Shown: positions 1 through 8,436, counted from the first letter of the stretch. The stretch is 64,000 bases of DNA from Salarchaeum japonicum (GCF_020614395.1 NZ_CP085324.1:439564-503563); one strand, 5' to 3'. Notes: a model not told the origin generated them from the letters alone. Translations and numbers: made by a program.

Positions 1-474
1 GTGTTCCTCGTTCAGCGCGAGTCCCGGGTGGAGGCCGGAGACGGAGGTCACCTCGTACACGCCGCGCTCGACGGCGTCAGCGACGATTTCGCGTGACTCT
101 TCGAGGGTCTTGGTGAACCCCGCGTGGTCGGCGTCGTGTTCGGTTTCGAACTGGTGGGCGGTGTCCTTGAAGTTGCAGAACAGACAGCCGGTGTTGCAGG
201 CGGTGGTGACGTTGTTGTTCACGTTCGCGACGAACGTCACCTCCTCGCCGACGACCTCGGCGCGCCGGCGGTCTGCGGCCTCAAGCACGAGCTCCTTGCG
301 CTCGGGGTCGATGCCGGGCGTGTCGGTGCCCGTGGTGATGAGTTCGACGCCGTCCGCGACCGAGAGGCGGCGGCCGTCGCGGGCGTTCGCGAGGGCGTTC
401 TCGAAGGACTGGTCGGTCTCGGGGACGAACTCGTAGTCGAACTCGTCCGCCGAGAGTGAGGCGGCGCGCGACAT
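1..474 (-). CDS. cofH: FO synthase subunit 2 (CofH), truncated by window edge
   Basis: N-terminal 158 residues of a radical-SAM enzyme; the rest lies beyond base 1. The radical-SAM cluster motif is CNTGCLFC (C93, C97, C100, C-x3-C-x2-C). It is followed by NFKDTAHQFETEHDADH, and the 5' part carries an ELITTGTD stretch; I recognise both from haloarchaeal CofH rather than CofG. CofH joins the ring precursor with tyrosine-derived 4-hydroxybenzyl to make FO, the deazaflavin chromophore of F420. The start chosen is the ATG giving MSRAAS; another in-frame ATG lies 6 nt upstream. It is divergent from purC. Confidence 0.85.
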   Translation of the reverse strand, partial: MSRAASLSADEFDYEFVPETDQSFENALANARDGRRLSVADGVELITTGTDTPGIDPERKELVLEAADRRRAEVVGEEVTFVANVNNNVTTACNTGCLFCNFKDTAHQFETEHDADHAGFTKTLEESREIVADAVERGVYEVTSVSGLHPGLALNEEH

Positions 475-611
475 ACCCATAGATGTCGGTAGGACGTGAA
501 AAACAGGCCGGTCGCGGAGATACACGAACGCGCATATTTCTCCACTGGAAACCAGGGGGTTTGGGCAGGGTAATGGAAACCGCTTTGTGAGTCGCGTCCG
601 CCCACCCACCT

Positions 612-1640
612 ATGACGAGCGTCAAGGACCTCCACGTCGACCGCGCCGCCACCGCCGACCGACTCGGCCGCGGGCGCTTCGCGTTCACGGACGACTACTC
701 GGTCTTCGACTGGGGGAAGATGCCGGACGAGATTCCCGGGAAGGGCGCGAGCCTCTGCACGACGAGCGCGTTCAACTTCGAACGCCTCGAAGCCCGCGGG
801 ATTCCCACCCACTACCGGGGCGTGGTCGCCGACGGCGACACCACGAGTCTGGACGCGCTGGACGCCGACGCGGACGCACCCGCGGAGATGGCGGTCGACC
901 TCGCGACCGTCCCCGAGTTGCCGCACGACGGCCGCGACTACGACTACGACGCCTACTACGCCGCCGCCCGCGACAACGTCCTCGTCCCCCTCGAAATCGT
1001 CTTCCGGAACTCCGTTCCCGTGGGGTCGAGTCTGCGGTCGCGCGCGACGCCCGCCGAGTGCGGCCTCGACTTCGATAGCTGGCCGGACGAACCCGTCACC
1101 CTCCCGAACCCCGTCGTGGAGTTCTCCACGAAACTCGAAGAGGGCGACCGCTACCTCGACATCGAGGAGGCCGAGCGCATCGCCGGCCCCGCCGACCTGA
1201 ACGAACTCGAATCGGTCGCGCTCGACGTGAACGAACTCGTCACCGAGCGCGCCGAATCCGTCGGTCTCACCCACCAGGACGGCAAAATCGAGTGCGTGCT
1301 CGCGGACGGCGAGATACGGGTCGCGGACGCCGTCGGGACGTTCGACGAGAACCGCTTTTCCTACGACGGCCAGCAGGTGTCGAAGGAGGTCGTCCGCCAG
1401 TACTACAAGCGCACCCAGCCCGACTGGGTGGAGGACGTGGCCGCGGCGAAGGCGCGCGCCGACGCCGAGGACGTGGCGAACTGGAAACAGTTCTGCGAAC
1501 GCACTCCGAATCAGCTCCCGGACTCGGTGGTTCGCGCGACGAGCGACCTCTACCGGGCGGGCGCGAACGCCTACACCGACACCGACTTCTTCGACGCGCC
1601 CGCGCTCGACGCCGCCGTGGACGCCGTGCGCGACCTCTAG
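612..1640 (+). CDS. purC: SAICAR synthetase (phosphoribosylaminoimidazole-succinocarboxamide synthase)
   Basis: 342-aa PurC of the long haloarchaeal type (bacterial enzymes are about 240 aa). It condenses CAIR with aspartate using ATP in de novo purine synthesis. The N-terminus has the family lysine/glycine-rich opening (RGRFAFTDDYSVFDWGKMPD) and the substrate-binding middle part PVGSSLRSR. Its stop codon overlaps the stop of purU on the other strand (convergent). purS and purQ follow at 3.3-4.3 kb, so four purine or one-carbon genes cluster here. Confidence 0.95.
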   Translation: MTSVKDLHVDRAATADRLGRGRFAFTDDYSVFDWGKMPDEIPGKGASLCTTSAFNFERLEARGIPTHYRGVVADGDTTSLDALDADADAPAEMAVDLATVPELPHDGRDYDYDAYYAAARDNVLVPLEIVFRNSVPVGSSLRSRATPAECGLDFDSWPDEPVTLPNPVVEFSTKLEEGDRYLDIEEAERIAGPADLNELESVALDVNELVTERAESVGLTHQDGKIECVLADGEIRVADAVGTFDENRFSYDGQQVSKEVVRQYYKRTQPDWVEDVAAAKARADAEDVANWKQFCERTPNQLPDSVVRATSDLYRAGANAYTDTDFFDAPALDAAVDAVRDL

Positions 1641-2581
1641 TCGTCGAGCGCCTCGTCGACGGGCGCGTCGGGGTTCGCGTCGCTCGCGGGGTCGGGCAAG
1701 CCGAGCTGGTAGTCGTCCGCGCCGTCCCGCACGCGGGTGCGGCCGCGGTGGACGCTCACGTCGTCGTTCAGGTGGAGTGAGACGGCTTCGCGGAGCGCGT
1801 CCGCTTCGAGGGGCTGACCGCGCGCCTTCACCTCCTCGACGGTGGCGTCGTCGGGCACGTCGAACGCGCGCTGGGTGATGATGGGGCCCTGGTCGAGGTC
1901 GGTCGTCACGTAGTGCGCGGTCACGCCCGCCACCCGCACGCCCTCCTCGACGGCCTGCCGGTACGCCTGCGCGCCCGGGAACGCCGGCAGGAGGCTCGGG
2001 TGGATGTTGATGATGCGGCCCTCGTACCGGAACACCACGTCCGGGCTGAGGATGCGCATGTATCGCGCGAGCACGACGAGGTCGATGCCGTACTCGTCGA
2101 GGATGTCGAGCAGTTCGGACTCGTCGGGCGTCCCGCTCTCGTCCCCGATGTCGTGGAAGGGAACGCCGGCGGACTCCGCGACGGGTTCGAGGTCGTCGTG
2201 GTTCCCCACCACGACCCGGATTTCGCCGTCGAGGTTCCCCGACCCCGCGGCGGACAGCAAGTCCTCCAGGCAGTGCGACTCCCGGGTGACGAGCACCGCG
2301 ATACCCCGGGTTTCGCGGGCGTCCGGGAACCGCACTCGGATGTCCACGCCGAGGTCGTCCGCGAGGTCGTCGAGGGCGTCCGTGAGCGTCTCGCGCGTGC
2401 ACACCATCTCCCGGGTGTCCGCGCGCAGCGTCATCCGGAACACGCCCTCCCGCACGGCCTGGTCGATGTCCTCGATGTTGATTCCGCGCTCGAACAGCAG
2501 GCTGGTGACGTTCGCGACGAGTCCGGTCTTGTCGTCGCCGACGACCGTAATCTCCGTGTACTCCTCGGTCACGCGCACCAC
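1637..2581 (-). CDS. purU: formyltetrahydrofolate deformylase
   Basis: 314 aa. An N-terminal ACT domain (about residues 8-85, TGLVANVTSLLFERGINIED) is followed by a formyltransferase-fold domain (about 95-270) with the INIHPSLLPAFPGAQAY motif and a later DLDQGPII, both typical of PurU. It hydrolyses 10-formyl-THF to formate plus THF; the formate can feed formate-dependent purine steps. A C-terminal acidic tail of about 30 residues is haloarchaeal. It converges with purC, sharing stop-codon bases. The ATG at 2581 is preceded by a short promoter-sized gap to the next divergent gene. Confidence 0.93.
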   Translation of the reverse strand: MVRVTEEYTEITVVGDDKTGLVANVTSLLFERGINIEDIDQAVREGVFRMTLRADTREMVCTRETLTDALDDLADDLGVDIRVRFPDARETRGIAVLVTRESHCLEDLLSAAGSGNLDGEIRVVVGNHDDLEPVAESAGVPFHDIGDESGTPDESELLDILDEYGIDLVVLARYMRILSPDVVFRYEGRIINIHPSLLPAFPGAQAYRQAVEEGVRVAGVTAHYVTTDLDQGPIITQRAFDVPDDATVEEVKARGQPLEADALREAVSLHLNDDVSVHRGRTRVRDGADDYQLGLPDPASDANPDAPVDEALDD

Positions 2582-2714
2582 CGCCGTAGTCGAGTCATCA
2601 CCCGTAGAAGGGCGGGGACGGCCAAAAGGGTAGCCTTCCGCGCAAACACTGGTCGCTCAAAGGGCCGTCGTGGTCTCCGGTAGGTAGTTACGGCGACCGG
2701 GCCACCCCTCGGGT

Positions 2715-3263
2715 ATGCAGCGACGAACCTTCCTCGCCGGCGCGGGCGCGGCGGGCGCGACCGGTCTCGCCGGGTGTTCCGCGCTCGCGACGGACGCGTC
2801 GGCGGCGACGCTCTGGATGGACGACGGCCGCGAAGTGTACGCGTCGTTCTCCGTGGACGGCGACGAGGTCGCGGCCGCCGGCGTGCGGTTCTACGAGCCG
2901 ACGGTCGGCGGAACCGTCCCGTTCCGCGCGTGGGTCGAACGAACCGCCGACGCGTCCTACGCGGACGTGCGCCTCGCAATCACCCACGGCGACCCCGCCG
3001 GCGCGCTCTACATGCGGCCGTCGAGCGCGACCGAACGCCCCTCGTTCTCCTACACGCACACCAGCAATCCCGCGGGCGCGGTCGTCGCGCTCGACGACCC
3101 GGACGACGCCGACACCCTCACCTACGGCTTCCGCTTCGACCCCGCGGACGGCGACACCGACCTCCGCCTCGACATCGACCTCACCCTCACCACGGGCGGC
3201 CTCCGCCCGACCCGCTGGCACTGCACGGCCACCCGAACCCTCGCCCCACACGCCCGAGTCTAA
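2715..3263 (+). CDS. Tat-exported lipoprotein, function unknown
   Basis: 182 aa. The N-terminus MQRRTFLAGAG has twin arginines followed by a small-residue-rich segment and a lipobox LAGC with the lipidated Cys at position 21. This is the usual haloarchaeal signal for Tat export and membrane anchoring. The mature part is rich in Asp/Thr with predicted beta-strand character (an Ig-like or galactose-binding-like fold is possible). No catalytic motif is seen and I do not recognise a family. It is monocistronic, between divergent purU and the downstream purS-purQ unit. Confidence 0.75.
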   Translation: MQRRTFLAGAGAAGATGLAGCSALATDASAATLWMDDGREVYASFSVDGDEVAAAGVRFYEPTVGGTVPFRAWVERTADASYADVRLAITHGDPAGALYMRPSSATERPSFSYTHTSNPAGAVVALDDPDDADTLTYGFRFDPADGDTDLRLDIDLTLTTGGLRPTRWHCTATRTLAPHARV

Positions 3264-3328
3264 CCACGTTCGTGTAACACGTCGCATAACCACAATCGTT
3301 TTTGGGCACGAACGCGCTTCTCCGCGTG

Positions 3329-3583
3329 ATGACCGCCTACACCGCGACGGTGACCGTCCGCCTCAAGCGCGGCGTCCTCGACCCCGAAGCCGAGACCACC
3401 AAGCGCGCGCTCGAACGCCTCGGGTTCGACCTCGACGGCCTCCGGTCGGCCGACCGCTTCGAACTCGACCTCGACGCCGCCAGCGAGGACGACGCCGCCG
3501 AGCGCGCGGACGAGATGGCGGAACGCCTCCTCGCCAACCCCACCATCCACGACTACACCGTCGAGGTCACCGAACGCGAATGA
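3329..3583 (+). CDS. purS: FGAM synthase subunit PurS
   Basis: 84 aa, the expected size for PurS, the small dimeric bridging subunit that couples PurQ glutaminase to PurL. The start MTAYTATVTVRLKRGVLDPE matches the family; a longer frame beginning at 3302 was rejected because conserved sequence starts here. The ATGA overlap with purQ shows translational coupling. purL is not in this window. Confidence 0.95.
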   Translation: MTAYTATVTVRLKRGVLDPEAETTKRALERLGFDLDGLRSADRFELDLDAASEDDAAERADEMAERLLANPTIHDYTVEVTERE

Positions 3584-4254
3584 CCGTCGCTATCGTCCGC
3601 TTCGGCGGGTCGAACTGCGACCGCGACGCCCTGCGCGCGCTCCAGCACCTCGACGTGGACGCGGAAATCGTCTGGCACGAAGACGGCCTGCCCGCGGACA
3701 CGTCCGGCGTCGTGCTCCCCGGCGGGTTCTCGTACGGGGACTACCTCCGCGCCGGCGCGATGGCCGCCCAGTCGCCCGTGATGGACGACGTGCGCGCGCT
3801 CGCCGCCGACGGTGTACCCGTGCTCGGCGTATGCAACGGCGCGCAAATCGGGAGCGAGTCCGGCCTCACGCCGGGCGCGTTCACGACGAACGCGAGCGCC
3901 CGATTCCAGTGCGAACACGTCCACCTCCGCGTCGAGAACGCGGACACGCCGTGGACGCGGGCGTACGACGAAGGCGACGTGCTCTCCATCCCAATCGCGC
4001 ACGGCGAAGGCCGGTTCGAACTCGACGACGACCGACTCGACGACCTCGAAACCGAGAATCGAGTGCTGTTCCGGTACTGCGACGAAGACGGAACCGTCGG
4101 CGCGGAGTCGAACCCGAACGGCTCGAAGCACAGCGTCGCGGGCGTGCTCGGCGAGCGCGAGACGGTCGCGGTGATGATGCCCCACCCCGAACGCGCCACC
4201 CTCCCCGACATCGGCGGCACGGACGGCCAGGGCGTCCTCCAGGCCTTCGACTGA
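3580..4254 (+). CDS. purQ: FGAM synthase glutaminase subunit PurQ
   Basis: 224 aa class-I glutamine amidotransferase. The nucleophile is C85 in GVCNGAQIG, and the His-x-Glu pair lies in MMPHPERATLP near residue 200. It supplies ammonia to PurL for the FGAR to FGAM step of purine synthesis. It overlaps purS by 4 nt (ATGA), so the two are one operon. It ends 1 nt before the stop of a convergent lipoprotein gene. Confidence 0.97.
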   Translation: MTVAIVRFGGSNCDRDALRALQHLDVDAEIVWHEDGLPADTSGVVLPGGFSYGDYLRAGAMAAQSPVMDDVRALAADGVPVLGVCNGAQIGSESGLTPGAFTTNASARFQCEHVHLRVENADTPWTRAYDEGDVLSIPIAHGEGRFELDDDRLDDLETENRVLFRYCDEDGTVGAESNPNGSKHSVAGVLGERETVAVMMPHPERATLPDIGGTDGQGVLQAFD

Positions 4255-4578
4255 CTACTGCTCGGTCAGCAGCACGACTTCCACGAGTTCGCCGTCGTAC
4301 CGCACGAACCGGCCGTCGAGCGACTCGTAGGCGTCACGCACCCGCTCGTATTCGCCGTCGAGTTCGACCGTCGCCTCCCCCGCGACTGCGGCGTCCCGCA
4401 CCACCCGCTTGATTTCCTCGGTCTCCACGTCGTCGTAGGCCACGACGGTCGCGTTCGCGGGCGCGTCCGCGACCGTGCTGGCTTCGAGGTAGCCGCTCTG
4501 TGCGTTCCCGAGACAGCCAGCAGTGAGGAAGAGGGCACAACACACGACGGCGAGCGCGAGGACGCGAGTGCGACGCAT
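4255..4578 (-). CDS. small lipoprotein, function unknown
   Basis: 107 aa. The start MRRTRVLALAVVCCALFLTAGC gives a signal peptide with a hydrophobic core and a TAGC lipobox (Cys about 22), so it is probably membrane-anchored and extracellular. The rest is a small acidic domain of mixed alpha/beta pattern; no known family is recognised. A longer frame reaching 4689 was rejected because the signal peptide begins at 4578 and the 5' extension would run into the raSEA 3' end. Confidence 0.7.
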   Translation of the reverse strand: MRRTRVLALAVVCCALFLTAGCLGNAQSGYLEASTVADAPANATVVAYDDVETEEIKRVVRDAAVAGEATVELDGEYERVRDAYESLDGRFVRYDGELVEVVLLTEQ

Positions 4579-4618
4579 CGCCGCGAACTCCTCACCGAGC
4601 GAATAAATTTTTTGGTGG

Positions 4619-5686
4619 CTACTCCGCGAGCGGGAGGTTGTAACTCGTCTCGCGCGCCACGACCTCTTCCCAGGTGTGCTCGCACTCACAGCTCACTTCG
4701 CTGAACACCGAGGGGTCTTGGCGGAGGTCGAAGTCCTTGATGGCTTCCTGCACCAGGTCGTCGCACTCCCCGCAGTTGTGCGGCCCCCTGTCGCTGCCGT
4801 GGCCGACGGGGTCGCTGACGACGATAGCGTCGGCGTCCGCGGTCGATTCGAGCACGTCGCAGATGCTCCACATCCACGGCGGTCGGTAGCCGCCGCGGAA
4901 GTGGAGCTGGTCGACCATCGTGTACCGCTGGACGTTACACGGATTCATCGAGACGGTGTGACAGCCCTCCACGTCCGCGCACGCCCGAATCGAGTCCTTC
5001 ATGTCCTGGACGGCCTCGCCCTCCGAGAGGAACGGCGGTTTCATCAACAGGTAGGCTTTCACGCCCGCGCCCGCCTCCTTCGCTTCGAGCGCGGCGTCCT
5101 CGAAGTCCGCGAAGTCGAAGTACTTGTTCACGCAGTCGTGGCGCACGCGGTCGTTCGCCGTTTCGAGGCCGACCGCCACGTCCGTCTCCAACCCCACGTC
5201 CACGAAGTCACGCACGCGGTCTTCCTGCACGAAGTCCGGCAGGCTCTCGACGACGATGCGCTCCCGGTCGCTGAACGTCTCCGCGATGGCCTTCCGGGTT
5301 TCGGCGGGCACCTCGCGCTCGTCGAGGAAACTCCCGCTCGTGTAAATCTTGATGAGGCCGGACTTCTCCTCGGCCTCGTGGTCGAGACACACCTGAATCT
5401 GATCCATCAGCGCCTCGTGCTCGACGCTCCCGTCCTCGACCGATTCGGCGACGTACCCGCACATCGTACACCCGCCGGCGCGCGCCCACCGACACCCGCC
5501 CGTGTTCAGGATGATGGTGAGGCTCTGGTAGACGCCGCTCGGCGTGTTGTCCTCGTCTATCCACACGCGCGTCGGCTCGTGGGGGTCGTACGTCTCGTCG
5601 CGCTCGCCCCGCAACTCCCGCATCACCTTGTTGTGGGCGTCCATCCCCCGACCCGACTCGTACACCTCGGGGCTCGGCTGACTCAT
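4619..5686 (-). CDS. archaeosine biosynthesis radical SAM protein RaSEA
   Basis: 355 aa. The cluster motif is CRWARAGGCTMCG (C65, C73, C76; C-x7-C-x2-C), the unusual spacing of the COG1244 radical-SAM family, with GLETANDRVRHDCVNKYF and CNVQRYTMVDQLHFRGGYRPPW further on. In archaeosine synthesis ArcS attaches lysine to preQ0 at tRNA position 15 and RaSEA cleaves it to give the formamidine. Assignment is by family recognition. The ATG overlaps the TAA of the upstream VanZ-like gene, so translation is coupled. mptA at 18 kb supplies the same pathway's first step. Confidence 0.88.
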   Translation of the reverse strand: MSQPSPEVYESGRGMDAHNKVMRELRGERDETYDPHEPTRVWIDEDNTPSGVYQSLTIILNTGGCRWARAGGCTMCGYVAESVEDGSVEHEALMDQIQVCLDHEAEEKSGLIKIYTSGSFLDEREVPAETRKAIAETFSDRERIVVESLPDFVQEDRVRDFVDVGLETDVAVGLETANDRVRHDCVNKYFDFADFEDAALEAKEAGAGVKAYLLMKPPFLSEGEAVQDMKDSIRACADVEGCHTVSMNPCNVQRYTMVDQLHFRGGYRPPWMWSICDVLESTADADAIVVSDPVGHGSDRGPHNCGECDDLVQEAIKDFDLRQDPSVFSEVSCECEHTWEEVVARETSYNLPLAE

Positions 5687-6021
5687 TACTCGCCGTAGCC
5701 GTCCGGCGCGTAAAGCCGCTTCGTCACCGCCGCGACCGCACCCCCGGCGAGCGCGCCCGTGAGGTTCGCCGCCGCGTCCAGCACGCTCGCGGTTCGCCAC
5801 GCCACCAGCGCCTGCACGCCCTCCACGCACAACCCGAACGCGACCGCCACCGCGACCGCCACCGGAAGCGACGACTCGCGCGCCACCAGCCACGCCAGCA
5901 CCGCGTACCCAGCCACGTGCAGGAGCTTATCCACCGGCAGCCCCCCGCCACTCGGCGGCCCCGCCGGAAGGAGCGACGCCACCAACACCACGACCGCCCA
6001 CAGTATCGCCCAGCGACGCAC
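5686..6021 (-). CDS. VanZ-like family membrane protein
   Basis: 111 aa with a GTG start directly after the previous gene. It has four hydrophobic stretches and the VanZ-type motifs DKLLHVAGYAVLAWL and a later EGVQ...R-x2-S-x-LD-x2-AN-x2-G signature. VanZ-like proteins are widespread membrane proteins of unknown biochemical role, named after the teicoplanin-resistance protein; no antibiotic role is implied. It is the middle gene of a minus-strand run DUF5813-VanZ-raSEA, with 1-3 nt gaps or overlaps. Confidence 0.75.
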   Translation of the reverse strand: MRRWAILWAVVVLVASLLPAGPPSGGGLPVDKLLHVAGYAVLAWLVARESSLPVAVAVAVAFGLCVEGVQALVAWRTASVLDAAANLTGALAGGAVAAVTKRLYAPDGYGE

Positions 6022-6023
6022 GA

Positions 6024-6485
6024 CTACAGCGGCGTGTCCTCCGCCTGCCGCTGCGCGCGCTCCCGCATCTCCTGGACTTCCTCCACGTACTCGTACCCCG
6101 GCACGATCCCCTCGAACCACGTCCCCTCCACGTAGTTCACCACCGCAAGCGCGTCATCCGCGACATTCCCCTCTCGCGCCTCCACTTCCGCCTCCACCGT
6201 CACACGCCCGCCCTCCCGAACCACCACCGGCTCAGCCGTCAACTCCGCGTACGTCACCCCACCCACGTCCTCGATACGCAGCGAGAACGTCTCGAACCAC
6301 CCCTCAGACACCGTCCCACCGACCTCCCCCTCCACCACCGAATCCAACGTCGGGACCTCCACCCGCACCCGATACTCCGACTCGCCCGGCACCACCGACG
6401 CATCCCAATCACTCCCCACAACCTCGAACACGCCGTCCGCGCGCTCGAACCGCTCACTCGCCTCGAACTCAGACTCGACACTCAT
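6024..6485 (-). CDS. DUF5813-like haloarchaeal protein
   Basis: 153 aa soluble acidic protein. The pattern of an early FERADGVFEV segment, RVRVEVPTLDSVVEGEVG, EGWFETFSLRIED and a C-terminal NYVEGTWFEGIVPGYEY matches what I know of the haloarchaeal DUF5813 family, whose function is unknown. The start is MSVESEF; an upstream M at 6506 is less likely. It is probably first in an operon with the VanZ-like gene and raSEA. Confidence 0.7.
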   Translation of the reverse strand: MSVESEFEASERFERADGVFEVVGSDWDASVVPGESEYRVRVEVPTLDSVVEGEVGGTVSEGWFETFSLRIEDVGGVTYAELTAEPVVVREGGRVTVEAEVEAREGNVADDALAVVNYVEGTWFEGIVPGYEYVEEVQEMRERAQRQAEDTPL

Positions 6486-6535
6486 ACCCCACCAAAAGAG
6501 ACTCACCGAAAAGGGCGTTTCGCGTCACCGACCAC

Positions 6536-6745
6536 GGGAGAGATTTGAACCACGCCCAGACAGTCGCCCTTCGGGCGCTGCGTCGGTCTACTTCAGAATC
6601 CCTCTCTACGCAGTTATCCTCGGTTCCCTCGGAAAACTGCGAGGGGAGGGATTTGAACCCCAGTCGGACGTGCTCACTTCGTTGCGCGCGCCCTCCCTGA
6701 TTCAAATCCCTCTACCGCATCGTTCTTCACTTCGTTCAGAACCGA
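6536..6745 (-). repeat. tRNA-Leu trailer modules: repeated tRNA 3' ends plus inverted T-arms
   Basis: This stretch immediately downstream of tRNA-Leu holds a 23-nt exact copy of the tRNA 3' end (6638-6660 equals 6746-6768, offset 108) and a decayed third copy near 6536-6551. An inverted copy of the T-arm (TTCAAATCCCTC, 6701-6712) pairs perfectly over 12 bp with 6646-6657. Hairpins CGCATCG/CGATGCG (6717-6723/6743-6749) and CGCAGTT/AACTGCG sit at each tail-copy boundary. No full tRNA can be folded from the copies. It reads as a tandemly repeated trailer module, not a gene. Confidence 0.75.
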
Positions 6746-6830
6746 TGCGAGGGGAGGGATTTGAACCCACGAACCCCTTCGGGAGCGGATCTTAAGTCCG
6801 CCGCCTTTGGCCTGGCTCAGCCACCCTCGC
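6746..6830 (-). tRNA. tRNA-Leu (anticodon TAA)
   Basis: 85 nt. The acceptor stem is GCGAGGG/CCCTCGC with discriminator A. The anticodon loop is ACTTAAGAT with anticodon TAA (reads UUA), the long variable arm contains CTCCCGAAGGGG as in class II tRNAs, and the T-arm is GGGTTCAAATCCC. CCA is not encoded. Its 3' end is repeated in the trailer region at 6536-6745. Confidence 0.95.
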
Positions 6831-6870
6831 GCACCCCTACCGAATCGGTCGGTCTACCTGAATCTGACGA

Positions 6871-7209
6871 CTACCAATCGACGGAGACGGTGCCGTCGCC
6901 GTGCGGGTCGGGCGCGATTTCCTCGTTCGTCCGGCGGTCGATGACGTGAATCACGCCCGTGTCCTTCTTCGCGGGGCACACCTCCGCGGCTTCGACGTTG
7001 TGGTCGAGTTCGGACTCGTCGAAGAAGTACGAGACGGGTTTTCCCATCCCGGAATCGAGATCCATCTCCCAGTTCGCGGAGACGTTCGCGCACTTCCCCG
7101 CGCCGATGCACTTGTTCGCCTCGAAAATCAGCTTGTAGGGCTTCTCCGCCACCGGCGGGGCGTCCGTCTCCCCGACGCTGCTCGGGTCGAACCCCTCGTC
7201 GTCGCTCAT
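6871..7209 (-). CDS. small ferredoxin, probably [3Fe-4S] type
   Basis: 112 aa. Only three cluster-type cysteines are visible: C34 and C40 in CIGAGKC, and C78 in EVCPAK. A C-x5-C pair plus a distant CP is the pattern of [3Fe-4S] ferredoxins of the actinobacterial P450-partner type, in which the central cysteine is replaced (here by Ala or Gly). It probably transfers single electrons in the cytosol; the partner is unknown and not evident from neighbours. The N-terminus has a 20-residue acidic leader typical of halophiles. Confidence 0.75.
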   Translation of the reverse strand: MSDDEGFDPSSVGETDAPPVAEKPYKLIFEANKCIGAGKCANVSANWEMDLDSGMGKPVSYFFDESELDHNVEAAEVCPAKKDTGVIHVIDRRTNEEIAPDPHGDGTVSVDW

Positions 7210-7280
7210 ACCTAGACAACGCTCCCCCGGGGACTAACGCGTATCGCTCTCCGCGCGCGAAACCCCTCCTCGTGGATTCA

Positions 7281-7379
7281 GTCAGACCGCGCGGTCTGAC
7301 CCGCGACTCGCTTTACTCGTCGTGAACGACGCCAGCGTGCGGCGCTGGCTGGCTCACGACTCGCTTTACTCGTCGTGAA
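7281..7379 (-). repeat. duplicated 3' end of the cyclophilin gene with two perfect palindromes
   Basis: The last codons, stop codon and following bases of the cyclophilin gene (23 nt, 7357-7379) recur exactly at 7304-7326, offset 53 bp. Between the copies is a 7-bp stem GCCAGCG/CGCTGGC (7331-7337/7343-7349). After the second copy is a perfect 20-bp palindrome GTCAGACCGCGCGGTCTGAC (7281-7300). So 'gene tail plus hairpin' occurs twice in tandem, the same logic as the tRNA trailer modules. Confidence 0.85.
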
Positions 7380-7881
7380 TCTCGACGGATTCGAGGACGA
7401 TATCCTTCATCGGTTCGTCGTTGCGGTCGGTGGGCGTGCTCCCGATGTCCTCCACGACGTCCATCCCATCCGTCACTTTCCCGAAGACGGCGTGTCGGCC
7501 GTCGAGGTGGGGCTGGGGGGCGAGCGTGATGAAGAACTGACTGCCGTTCGTGTTCGGGCCGGAGTTCGCCATCGAGAGGATGCCGGCGTCGTCGTGGTTC
7601 AGGTCTTCGTGGAACTCGTCGTCGAACTCGTAGCCGGGGCCGCCCCGTCCGGTGCCGGTGCGGTCGCCGGTCTGAACCATGAAGTCGTCGATGACGCGGT
7701 GGACGGGCACGTCCTCGTAGTAGGGTTCGCCCTCGACTTTTTCGTTCGTCTCGGGGTCTGTCCAGGCTTTCTCGCCCGTCGCCAACCCAACGAAATTCTC
7801 GACGGTGGTCGGGACTTTCTCGTCGTAGAGTTCGACGTCGATGTCGCCCTCGCTCGTGTGCAGGGTCGCTTCGATGGTCAT
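7366..7881 (-). CDS. peptidyl-prolyl cis-trans isomerase, cyclophilin type
   Basis: 171 aa, single-domain cyclophilin. Family motifs: [32 protein letters not shown] (catalytic Arg in the HRVI region), [22 protein letters not shown] and a C-terminal strand [10 protein letters not shown]. It catalyses proline isomerisation during folding in the cytosol; no signal peptide is visible. The start is the ATG giving [16 protein letters not shown]; the longer frame upstream overlaps the divergent NUDIX gene. Its 3' end is duplicated downstream (7304-7326). Confidence 0.95.
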   Translation of the reverse strand: MTIEATLHTSEGDIDVELYDEKVPTTVENFVGLATGEKAWTDPETNEKVEGEPYYEDVPVHRVIDDFMVQTGDRTGTGRGGPGYEFDDEFHEDLNHDDAGILSMANSGPNTNGSQFFITLAPQPHLDGRHAVFGKVTDGMDVVEDIGSTPTDRNDEPMKDIVLESVEIHDE

Positions 7882-7959
7882 AGGTACGCGAAGGCGACTG
7901 TTCGGGAAAACGCTGCTGGTGTGCGGTGGGCTTATCGGGCGACAGCGGGGATTCGGTGT

Positions 7960-8436
7960 ATGGACGCGCCGCGCGAACCCCAGGAACTCGTCCTCCCGGA
8001 GTCGCGCCTCGACCGGTTCCGCGAGTGGGCGACCGAGGGGACGGCGACGACCGCGGCGGCGCGCGTCCGCGACCCCGAGGGCCGTGTCGCGTTCGTGCGG
8101 AACCGCTGGTCTGACGGCTGGGTGCTCCCCGGCGGCGCGGTCGAACCCGGCGAGTCCTCGGCGGCGGCGGCGCGGCGCGAAGTCCGCGAGGAGACCGGTC
8201 TCGACCCGGTTCTCGGCGACGCGCTCGTCGTGCTCGACCAGACGTACGTCTCGGCGGCGACCGGTGAGACGGCGTTCACGGCCGAGTACGTCGTGTACGA
8301 CGCGCACGCTCGCGGCGGGATTCCGAACGGGGACGCGCTCGGCGTGGATGCCGGCGAAATCAGGGCCGCTCGGTGGTTCGACCGTGTCCCCGACGCGTTC
8401 GCCGACGACGCGCTCCGCCCGTACATTGAAGCGTGA
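7960..8436 (+). CDS. NUDIX hydrolase
   Basis: 158 aa. A complete NUDIX box runs from residue 59 to 81 ([10 protein letters not shown]...REVREETGL), matching G-x5-E-x7-REU-x-EE-x-GU, so the catalytic glutamates are present. Such proteins hydrolyse nucleoside diphosphates linked to another group; the substrate cannot be told from sequence. The ATG giving [10 protein letters not shown] was chosen because the upstream extension is the antisense of the cyclophilin gene. Confidence 0.9.
   Translation: MDAPREPQELVLPESRLDRFREWATEGTATTAAARVRDPEGRVAFVRNRWSDGWVLPGGAVEPGESSAAAARREVREETGLDPVLGDALVVLDQTYVSAATGETAFTAEYVVYDAHARGGIPNGDALGVDAGEIRAARWFDRVPDAFADDALRPYIEA

Noticed and set aside
237-2402. Long open frame on the minus strand (721 codons) across cofH, purC and purU
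   Set aside because: It is antisense or alternate frame of real genes, Arg/Pro-rich without family motifs, as expected at high G+C.
6536-6745. Possible extra tRNA genes or tRNA pseudogenes near tRNA-Leu
   Set aside because: Only T-arm and acceptor 3' sequence is repeated; no anticodon or D-arm can be found.
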